NCBI GenBank assembly: GCA_002011235.1
Contig: MTMO01000034.1
Span: forward strand, 62,001 to 126,000
Direction of reading: 5' to 3'
Length of the DNA: 64,000 nt
Source: Archaeoglobus sp. JdFR-27
GTDB lineage: Archaea; Halobacteriota; Archaeoglobi; Archaeoglobales; Archaeoglobaceae
Each line of letters begins with the position of its first letter. Position 1 is the first letter of the stretch. The notes under the pieces are model-generated. The model did no database searches and was not told the origin of the DNA. It saw nothing but the letters and a program-made list of their open reading frames with translations. The translations under genes were made by a program, and so were the position numbers. Below are positions 57,817 to 64,000 of this stretch, in pieces.

Positions 57817-59122
57817 AATTTTATTAATAGCTAAGAAAGAGATGAAAAGAAGACTTTTCCTTTCCTTAATGGTTGGAATCATTTTCGGTTTCGTGTCTGC
57901 CTTTGCAGGATTAACTTTCTTTGGGGAGTCAACGTTAATTTCTTTTGGTATCAGTCTCTTAATCCTGAACTTTGCCCTTTTTTTATTAGGAGCAGATATT
58001 ATAGCTGAAGAAAAATCAAAAGACACCTTTTCTTTTCTTCTAACCTTGCCCTTGAGGGATATTGAAATAGTTCTAGGGAAATTGCTAGGTCTTATGATAA
58101 TTATTGCCCCGGCAATATTAATTAATGTTATTCTAACTTCCTCCAGGGGAATTTACTTAGGTTTTAATCTTGATTACTTTCTTTCTTTGTCACTTTATCT
58201 TTTATTTTCTGCTTCTCTCTTACTTTTTGTCTCATCCCAATTTCAACGCCTTCCAGCAATCTTTCTTATTTTTTTATTTTACAATATTATTCTTAACATT
58301 CCTGGTGCCTTCTGGCTATCCAGAATTGTTATAACACCGGAACCTGCTCCTGTTTTCCCTGTCTTTCTCATCATCTTCTCATTTTTGACTCCTCTTTTAT
58401 TTGGGATAGTTGAGTACATTTCGTTTAAAATGCCTTTTTTAGCTCCTCAGATTTTGCAAGCCGGTGGCCCGGGAACGATCATCATCATCTTAAAAAGATT
58501 GCCTGAAGATTTATCTTTCAGTCTTCTTAATCTGTTCTCTCCTCTTTGGCATTCCTCCTTATTATTACTCAAAAACTCGCGGTTTTTTGCTGTTTTCGAT
58601 CTTTCAACACCTCTAGCAGTCTTTTCTATTATTTTAACCGTCGTCTTAATTGTTTTATTGATAACTTTCCAATTAAGAAATAGCACAAAGAAAGGCTTAC
58701 TCATTTTCTTGATAATTGCCCTCTTTCCTACTATCTTCGGAATTGTAGCACCATTACAGAAGATAGACCTTGCTAAAGAGCTGGAAAAATTTCAGGAGAA
58801 CCAGTCTCTCATTGTCCCTCCAATCATGAAGCCGGAAGAAAGAGCAAATATTCTGAAGGAACTCGGCATAAATGCCAGCGTAAAATATCAGGCAGATGAG
58901 GAGATATGTGAGTTGCAAAGAAAAGCGGCAAATGCCTTTCTTAGAGGTGATAAAGAGAAAGCCCTAATGTTTTTAGAGGAGCACAGAAAATTGGCTGAGC
59001 AGAGAAATTTTACCGAGGCTGTAAAATTAATCGATGAAATTGCTAAAGCTTTGGAGAGAGATCAGATTGATAGAGTCTTCATTCTAGGTCCTGCTTTGGA
59101 ACAAATGTATGAGGGATGTTAG
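57809..59122 (+). CDS. ABC-2 type exporter permease
   Basis: A 437-residue membrane protein with six hydrophobic segments in residues 15-305 in the ABC-2 (NosY-like) arrangement: ADIIAEEKSKDTFSFLLTLPL is the coupling-helix motif. A C-terminal extension of about 130 residues (FQENQSLIVPPIMKPEER onward) is amphipathic and helical (TPR-like), unusual for the family. ATG at 57809 follows GGTGA. The stop is followed by the ruined methyltransferase. Confidence 0.85.
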   Translation: MNKILLIAKKEMKRRLFLSLMVGIIFGFVSAFAGLTFFGESTLISFGISLLILNFALFLLGADIIAEEKSKDTFSFLLTLPLRDIEIVLGKLLGLMIIIAPAILINVILTSSRGIYLGFNLDYFLSLSLYLLFSASLLLFVSSQFQRLPAIFLIFLFYNIILNIPGAFWLSRIVITPEPAPVFPVFLIIFSFLTPLLFGIVEYISFKMPFLAPQILQAGGPGTIIIILKRLPEDLSFSLLNLFSPLWHSSLLLLKNSRFFAVFDLSTPLAVFSIILTVVLIVLLITFQLRNSTKKGLLIFLIIALFPTIFGIVAPLQKIDLAKELEKFQENQSLIVPPIMKPEERANILKELGINASVKYQADEEICELQRKAANAFLRGDKEKALMFLEEHRKLAEQRNFTEAVKLIDEIAKALERDQIDRVFILGPALEQMYEGC

Positions 59123-59833
59123 ATTGAAAAAACGTTTTTTATTTTTATTTGGTATGTTTTTTGAAGGAACACTTGAGCATTTTATCCTCTCCATAATGAA
59201 CTCCTCCTTTGCCTGTGGAACAGGTAGAATTTATTTAGAACTACTTAAAGATGTTGATGCTTATGGTATTGACATCTCCAAAAACATGTTAGAAGTTTTA
59301 AAGAAAAAAGCTAAAGAGCTAAAATTGAAACCAAAGGTCTATAAAGCGGATATGAGAACTTTTAAACTATCCCATAAGTTTTCTGATAATCATTCCGTTC
59401 AGGTCTTTTCTGCATAACTTAACGATTGAGGATCAAATTAAAACTTTAATAAATGTAAGAGGTCATCTTGCACCGAATGGAAAAATTAATACTTAATTTC
59501 TTTTATCCAAATCCCGAAATCATTCTAAAAACTTATGGAAAGGAGATCAAAGAAACGATAAAAACCAAAGACAAAAAACCCATCTTAATCAGTAAGTCTT
59601 ATTTTGCTGATGAAGTAAATCAAATCGTTGAATTTACTAAAAATTTACTAAATACTCTAAAAAATAACAAAACGATCTGAGAGGACAAATTTAGGATTGC
59701 TCTCATTTACAAAAGAGAGTATGAGTTATTATTACAGCTTGCCGGGTTCAAAAAATGGAAAGCTTGTGGTGGTTTTGATTATCAACCATTAGAATCCCAA
59801 AAACAGGAGATGGTTTGGATAATTGAAAAATAA
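59109..59833 (+). pseudogene. Broken SAM-dependent methyltransferase
   Basis: Class I methyltransferase in at least three frames. The first part (59109-59417) has ACGTGRIYLELL, GIDISKNMLEVL and KADMRTF, SAM-binding motifs I to III; the second (from about 59396) continues PFRSFLHNLTIEDQIKTLINVRGHLAPNGK, then moves again to LILNFFYPNPEII, and the last (to 59833) reads ELLLQLAGFKKWKACGGFDY. The N-terminal 25 residues are also unlike the family. It trails the ABC-2 exporter and overlaps its end. Confidence 0.75.
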
Positions 59834-59922
59834 ATTCCACTCTGTTTCTGTACTCTGGTTTGCTATCCATCAATAAGCTGCCATTAAGTTAAATCTAAAC
59901 CAAAAAACTTTTATTTTGTAAA

Positions 59923-59938
59923 TCGAACATTTGTTCGA
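59923..59938. promoter_or_regulatory. Palindrome at the start of the symporter unit
   Basis: TCGAACATTTGTTCGA: perfect 7-base arms around two bases. Its last base is the A of the ATG at 59938. The form CGAAC-N4-GTTCG resembles the Gram-positive LexA box, but LexA is not expected in archaea; a local repressor is more likely. Confidence 0.6.
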
Positions 59939-60081
59939 TGAAGCCTCTGGAAGGTTTGATAGTAATATTGGCAATGGTCGTACCTTTCGTGTTCATCAAA
60001 AGTCATGACATGCTTACTTACATATACTGGTGTTTGGTTGCTTCGGTTTATCTCGCTTACATAGCCTTATCGAGGTGGTAG
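59938..60081 (+). CDS. Small two-span membrane protein (DUF3311-like)
   Basis: A 47-residue protein with two hydrophobic helices (LIVILAMVVPFVFI and YWCLVASVYLAYIAL). Short membrane proteins of this type commonly precede symporters of the solute:sodium family, and this one ends two bases before the next ATG, with the stop inside its ribosome-site region (GAGGTGG). A helper subunit is likely. Confidence 0.7.
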   Translation: MKPLEGLIVILAMVVPFVFIKSHDMLTYIYWCLVASVYLAYIALSRW

Positions 60082-60083
60082 GG

Positions 60084-61457
60084 ATGCTTTACATCATTGC
60101 TTTTATCGTTTATGCGATCATAGGAACAGCAATTGCGATCTATGCAAAGAGGGGGATAAGAACTCAAGAAGATTACTACATAGGCGGAAGGAGGGTTAGT
60201 GGAGCAATTTCGGCCTTAACCTATGCTGCAACAACATATTCTGCCTTTATGATGGTGGGACTGGTTGGGTTGAGTTATGCGTCAGGAGTTGGAGCTTTGG
60301 GTTTTGAACTCTTCTATCTCGTTGGAACTCTTCTGCTCCTCTCCTATTATGCTCCAAGAATATGGAAGTTAGGAAAGGATAGAGGGTACATAACCCCCGG
60401 CGACATGATCTCAGAAAGATACGGAGCGATGGTGCCGAAAATTATGGCGGTAATAGTTTCCATAGCCTTAATTCCATACATCTCAGTTCAGCTGATTGGG
60501 GTGGCGCTGATAATTGAAAAGAATTCTGGGATAAGCTTCATGAACGGAATCTTTCTTGCTGCAATCTTAATAGCCTTCTGGGCCTTTCTTGGTGGGCTTA
60601 GGGGGGTTGCTTGGACGGATGCTGTTCAGGGTGTTTTCATGCTCGTTCTGGCAATATCAGCAGTGATCTGGGTGTATACCTCTGGGTTCTCGGATATCTC
60701 TTTTACTCAAGAGGTTCCAAAGCTCGGTGATCTCCTTGTAGTTCCAAATCGTATATGGACACCTTTAAGATTCATATCGCTCACAGTTCCGTGGTTCTTC
60801 TTTGCCCTCACAAATCCTCAGGTTTTCCAGCGTCTTTATATTCCAAAGAACGAGCACGCAGTTAAGAGAATGGTAATTCTTTTTGGAGTCTTCGGCCTCG
60901 TATATACAATCTTGGTTACCTTTTTGGGGTTGGAATTAAGAGTTATGTCAGAATTAGGGAGTTTTCCACTGATAAAGGACAGAGATGCTGTTACGCCGAC
61001 TTTACTCGGGATGATGCCCCCAACACTTGGAGTCCTCCTCTCTCTGAGTATTTTTGCAGCAGCGATTACAACAGCAAATTCAATCGTTTTAACTCTCGCC
61101 TCCATGATCTCGAGAGATCTCTTCGGGAGTGAAAGGATATTCACGGGCAGGGTGCTAATAATTCTGTTAACGATAGCTATCACGGTCTTCGCCCTTCAGA
61201 GACCGGGTTATATTGTGGAATTGTCAGTCCTCAGCTCGACCTTGCTTCTTTGCCAGTTACCCCTTATCCTTGGAGTTTTTCACTGGAAGATAGGAGGCAA
61301 AATCTCGGCAAATTTAACACTCATCTCTGGATTTTGCTTGGCTGTAGCTTTATTTTATGCAAAAATCAACCCATTAGGGATTCCGGCATCGGTATGGGTT
61401 TTTGCAACCTCTTTCTTTATTTTCTTTGTGGCTGCCAATTTAGAACATCGTAGATAA
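60084..61457 (+). CDS. Solute:sodium symporter (SSS family)
   Basis: A 457-residue permease with about 13 helices. EDYYIGGRRVSGAISALTYAATTYSAFMMVG (key YIGGR and TTYSAFM) is the family start, GGLRGVAWTDAVQGVFML the internal signature, and AAAITTANSIVLTLASMISRD the late Na+ site. Pantothenate or monocarboxylate transport is common in this group; substrate cannot be fixed. Forms a two-gene unit with the small membrane protein, under the palindrome at 59923. Confidence 0.9.
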   Translation: MLYIIAFIVYAIIGTAIAIYAKRGIRTQEDYYIGGRRVSGAISALTYAATTYSAFMMVGLVGLSYASGVGALGFELFYLVGTLLLLSYYAPRIWKLGKDRGYITPGDMISERYGAMVPKIMAVIVSIALIPYISVQLIGVALIIEKNSGISFMNGIFLAAILIAFWAFLGGLRGVAWTDAVQGVFMLVLAISAVIWVYTSGFSDISFTQEVPKLGDLLVVPNRIWTPLRFISLTVPWFFFALTNPQVFQRLYIPKNEHAVKRMVILFGVFGLVYTILVTFLGLELRVMSELGSFPLIKDRDAVTPTLLGMMPPTLGVLLSLSIFAAAITTANSIVLTLASMISRDLFGSERIFTGRVLIILLTIAITVFALQRPGYIVELSVLSSTLLLCQLPLILGVFHWKIGGKISANLTLISGFCLAVALFYAKINPLGIPASVWVFATSFFIFFVAANLEHRR

Positions 61458-61515
61458 AAAATAGGTGAGTTTAATCAAAATCAATCAATCTGATAACCTG
61501 AATCATCCGGAGACA

Positions 61516-62547
61516 TTAGATTTCTAACTCATCTTTTAATTCCGGATGTTTTTCTATCAATTTTTTAAGAGTTTCTGTCGATTTGCATATTTCCTTCAAC
61601 GATTCTTTTGCTGCTTCTCTCACATTTGGGTTGCTGTCTTTTAAGAACGGGATGATGTGTTCAAGCACATCCTCTCCCATTTTTCCGAGAGTTCTCAAAG
61701 CATGGAACCTTACCGTCCAATCGTCACTTTTTGCAACTTTTAGAAGACTCTCAATTGCCTTTTTCGATTTTATTTCTGATATCGTTTCTGAAGCGAAACT
61801 TTTTGTATCCTTGTCGCCATGCTCCAAAGCGTAAATAAGGGGCTCAACTGCAGCGTCTCCAAGTAAAACGAGCTTTGAACCAATTTTTAGCGCAGCTAAA
61901 TATTTTGCTAAATCCTCTTTAGTCTCAGGCTCCCATCCGAGTCTTTCAAGAGTTTTTGCTGCCGCCATCCTAACGCCCGAGTCGGGATCCATCAAAGCAT
62001 TTATAAGTGCATCATTCACCTCTTTAGTGAGTACCCTTATCCTGCCAAGGGCCTCCACAGTTCTTTTCCTCAATATCGGATCATTATCCTTCAATACTGT
62101 GATAAGATAGGGTAAACTTCTCTTGTCTCCAATTCTACCCATTGCTATAATACTAGCTCTCCTAACGAATTTGTCTCCAGACTCAAAGGACTCTATGAGT
62201 GATGGTATGGCTTTTTCATCTCCAATCCTGCCAAGGAGCCATGCGAGAGAGACCTTCTGGAAAACGGATTTGCTATGAATGAAGGATTTGATGAGGATCT
62301 CGATCCTATCAACCCTATCCCTACACAGATATTCCAAGGATTTTGCAGAATTCCATCTAACATGGCGATCTTCATCTTTGAGGGCTTCTATTAAAGACTC
62401 TGTAACTTCTGGCTGATCGAAATCGCCCAAGGCTTCTGCTGCACTCGCTCTGACTTTTGGGTTCTCATCCTTCAGGAGCTTAATTAAACCCTTTACATCC
62501 CCTTTTATCCTGAGTTTTTCGATATCTCGATCTTTTAAAATCCACAT
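61516..62547 (-). CDS. HEAT-repeat protein
   Basis: A 343-residue alpha-solenoid of about ten HEAT/PBS-lyase-like repeats. The unit reads LIKLLKDENPKVRASAAEALGDF, then ALKDEDRHVRWNSAKSL and so on, with the D/E-N-P-x-V-R-x-A-A pattern. Such proteins act as scaffolds. No catalytic residues are seen. A possible broken relative lies at 38244-38656. Convergent with the symporter. Confidence 0.88.
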   Translation of the reverse strand: MWILKDRDIEKLRIKGDVKGLIKLLKDENPKVRASAAEALGDFDQPEVTESLIEALKDEDRHVRWNSAKSLEYLCRDRVDRIEILIKSFIHSKSVFQKVSLAWLLGRIGDEKAIPSLIESFESGDKFVRRASIIAMGRIGDKRSLPYLITVLKDNDPILRKRTVEALGRIRVLTKEVNDALINALMDPDSGVRMAAAKTLERLGWEPETKEDLAKYLAALKIGSKLVLLGDAAVEPLIYALEHGDKDTKSFASETISEIKSKKAIESLLKVAKSDDWTVRFHALRTLGKMGEDVLEHIIPFLKDSNPNVREAAKESLKEICKSTETLKKLIEKHPELKDELEI

Positions 62548-62890
62548 TTCAACCCCTTATCTTGAAACTAAAAATTGGCTGGTTTACTCCAGTCGTTGAT
62601 GGGTAAAGGTAGAACTTCATGCAATGGCAATAAGCCTCCAATGGACATAATCATTACATAACTTTTTCATTTTCCATTTATAAAATCTCTGTCCTTTACT
62701 CTCACTTTTCTAGTCCATTTACATGATGCCTTTACAGTATCTGAGATTAATAGAGAGACATAGAGAGAAGTTAGAAAGATAAAAATAAAAGATATTAAAA
62801 TGATTTTAAAATTGATCAAATAAGATCAAGTACACATTGGACTAAATACACACCACAAAATTGAAATTGAAAGTTAGCGATTGAGGTAAC
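62548..62890. other. Intergenic region without recognised gene
   Basis: About 340 AT-rich bases between the HEAT gene and the divergent guaA glutaminase gene, holding the promoters of both. No ORF, RNA or strong repeat was recognised. Confidence 0.4.
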
Positions 62891-63445
62891 ATGGTGAAAA
62901 TTTACGTAGTTTATAATTACGGCCAGTACAACCATCTCATCCACCGAACCCTCAGAGATCTTGACGTTGAATCGAAGCTTATACCTAACGACACACCTGC
63001 GTCAGAACTTAAGGATTTAGATGGGCTTGTATTGGGTGGAGGGCCAACAATCGAAAGGGCAGGAAACTCATTTCTTTACTTAGATGAGCTAGACATTCCT
63101 ATTCTTGGCATATGTCTCGGCCTTCACATAATTGCAGAGCATTTTGGAGGAGAAGTGAAAAAAGGAGATGTTGGAGAGTATTCTGAGGTTAGCATCCACC
63201 TCTTGAAGGATGATGAGTTATTTGATGGAATTCCAGAAGTTTTTAATGTCTGGGCTAGCCATGCTGACGAGGTTAAAAGAATTCCAGAGGGGTTCGTCCA
63301 CCTCGCCAAATCAGAGGTATGTGAATACGAAGCGATAAAACATCCCCAAAGGCCTGTTTATGGGGTTCAATGGCATCCTGAGGTTTACCACTCTGAATAC
63401 GGGGAGGAGATTTATAAAAACTTTATAGAAATCTGTAAAAGATAA
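62891..63445 (+). CDS. guaAA: GMP synthase glutaminase subunit (subunit A)
   Basis: Supplies ammonia from glutamine for XMP to GMP. The 184-residue class I amidotransferase has catalytic Cys75 in ILGICLGLHI and His162/Glu164 in VQWHPEV. Archaea encode it apart from the synthetase subunit, which is absent from the window. VLGGGPTIERAGN is the oxyanion-side loop. ATG follows GAGGTAAC. Confidence 0.93.
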   Translation: MVKIYVVYNYGQYNHLIHRTLRDLDVESKLIPNDTPASELKDLDGLVLGGGPTIERAGNSFLYLDELDIPILGICLGLHIIAEHFGGEVKKGDVGEYSEVSIHLLKDDELFDGIPEVFNVWASHADEVKRIPEGFVHLAKSEVCEYEAIKHPQRPVYGVQWHPEVYHSEYGEEIYKNFIEICKR

Positions 63446-63466
63446 TCGTTAAAAGATAATTTCAGC

Positions 63467-64000
63467 TTACTTTTGCCTGGTTACCTCATCTATCCTTTCC
63501 CCAACTTCTGCAATCCAGTCTATCTTTCCAGGGATGAAATTTTCCAGCTTTTTGCCCCTTTTAACAACCTCGATGATCTCGATAACTATCTCCGAGACTT
63601 CTTTTATGGTTTTGTTAGATGTATCAATCTCGTAAACATTATTTGAAGATTCTAAAGCCTCCACCAGGATTACGTCAAGAAGTTCGGCTTCTACATTCTC
63701 AAGAACCTTTTCCTCACTCCAATTTTTTGTTGAAAGCCTCTCTTTTAGCTTTAGCGGATTGCATCTTAGGACGATGATGACATCGGAAGGAATTCGGTGA
63801 GCGAGATGCCCTTCGATAATGGTAACCTCGTCTTTGTAGGTTTCTCGGAGTTGGGAGATTTTTTCTGAGAGGCATTCTACATCAACAACAAGAACACCGT
63901 TTTCAATTTCCTCATCAAGAATGCAATCCATTTCTTTTGCCAGATCTGAGACACCTCTAACTTTGTAAAAACTTGAAAGATGCTTTGCCACACTTGTTTT
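63467..64000 (-). CDS. Fap7/hCINAP-like adenylate kinase, 5'-truncated
   Basis: Archaeal AK6-type nucleotide kinase linked to late small-subunit maturation. The frame continues to the window end with KTSVAKHL, the second half of a GKTS P-loop, so only about 10 residues of the N-terminus are missing. Features are the LTYKDEVTIIEGHLAHR-like GHLAH (lid/NMP site), VLRCNPLKLKERL and a late EVGERIDEVTRQ. Convergent with the GMP synthase gene. Confidence 0.88.
   Translation of the reverse strand, partial: KTSVAKHLSSFYKVRGVSDLAKEMDCILDEEIENGVLVVDVECLSEKISQLRETYKDEVTIIEGHLAHRIPSDVIIVLRCNPLKLKERLSTKNWSEEKVLENVEAELLDVILVEALESSNNVYEIDTSNKTIKEVSEIVIEIIEVVKRGKKLENFIPGKIDWIAEVGERIDEVTRQK

Noticed and set aside
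59923..59938. LexA/SOS box
   Set aside because: Sequence resembles the Gram-positive box, but LexA is not known in archaea; kept only as a generic operator.

Overview
The window is a stretch of archaeal chromosome, most likely from the Archaeoglobales (Archaeoglobus, Ferroglobus or Geoglobus; I cannot decide which). Archaeal markers include RNase P p30, an archaeal Sm protein, archaeal-type S15, Orc1/Cdc6, Cdc48, archease, a CDP-archaeol synthase, a tetraether synthase, the F420-dependent reductase Mer, and the archaeal thiolase/HMG-CoA synthase/DUF35 trio. The HSR1-Cdc48-Hsp20 heat-shock operon, a class II HMG-CoA reductase and a 392-residue inositol-1-phosphate synthase point to Archaeoglobus relatives. 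The base composition is AT-rich, and gene starts often follow GGAGGTGAT-like ribosome binding sites. I see no tRNA, rRNA, CRISPR array or intact insertion sequence.

Layout. 1-0.5 kb: 3' part of RNase P p30. 0.6-3.9 kb: Na+-pumping decarboxylase subunits (gamma, biotin carrier, beta) and class II HMG-CoA reductase. 4.0-9.2 kb: a TetR-controlled four-gene operon encoding a surface protein and a MacB/FtsX-like ABC system, with a clear TetR operator. 9.7-12 kb: a small zinc ribbon with an acidic tail and a possible copper/CuA cluster whose cupredoxin is frameshifted. 12-17.3 kb: inositol-phosphate synthase, divergent from a regulator plus the early mevalonate genes, then an Lrp regulator. 17.4-20.7 kb: sugar epimerase, Sm2, a winged-helix protein, S15, RdgB and a small membrane protein. 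20.7-25.2 kb: a complete liv-type ABC importer. 25.4-31.3 kb: a DUF166-like protein, the heat-shock operon with its operator, and orc1/cdc6 with an ORB-like origin element upstream.

31.7-38.1 kb: a radical SAM enzyme, then a glycerol-kinase / FAD oxidase / Fe-S protein unit and a DUF2299-like gene. 38.1-40.2 kb: small genes (HEAT fragments, two ribbon-helix-helix-like paralogues, a zinc-ribbon microprotein) around an amidohydrolase. 40.4-52 kb: metabolic genes: mer, archease, argG, a eukaryote-like hisH-hisF fusion, thi4 with a cysteine at the sulfur-donor position, a lipoprotein, ogt, nadM, tetraether synthase divergent from carS, and pyrE. 52-60 kb: an accessory region with a regulator that fuses an HTH to a solute-binding domain, surface carbohydrate-related proteins, several decayed genes and a degenerate duplicate, and an ABC-2 exporter followed by a ruined methyltransferase. 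60-64 kb: a sodium/solute symporter with a small membrane partner, a HEAT-repeat protein, GMP synthase glutaminase and a truncated Fap7-like kinase.

The window covers lipid backbone supply (HMG-CoA synthesis and reduction, CDP-archaeol, tetraether coupling), heat-shock control and replication initiation. The least explained parts are the decaying surface/glycan region, the CuA cluster, the HTH-solute-binding regulator and the small RHH/zinc-ribbon island. Functions are assigned by recognising motifs and family resemblance from memory; no database search was run.
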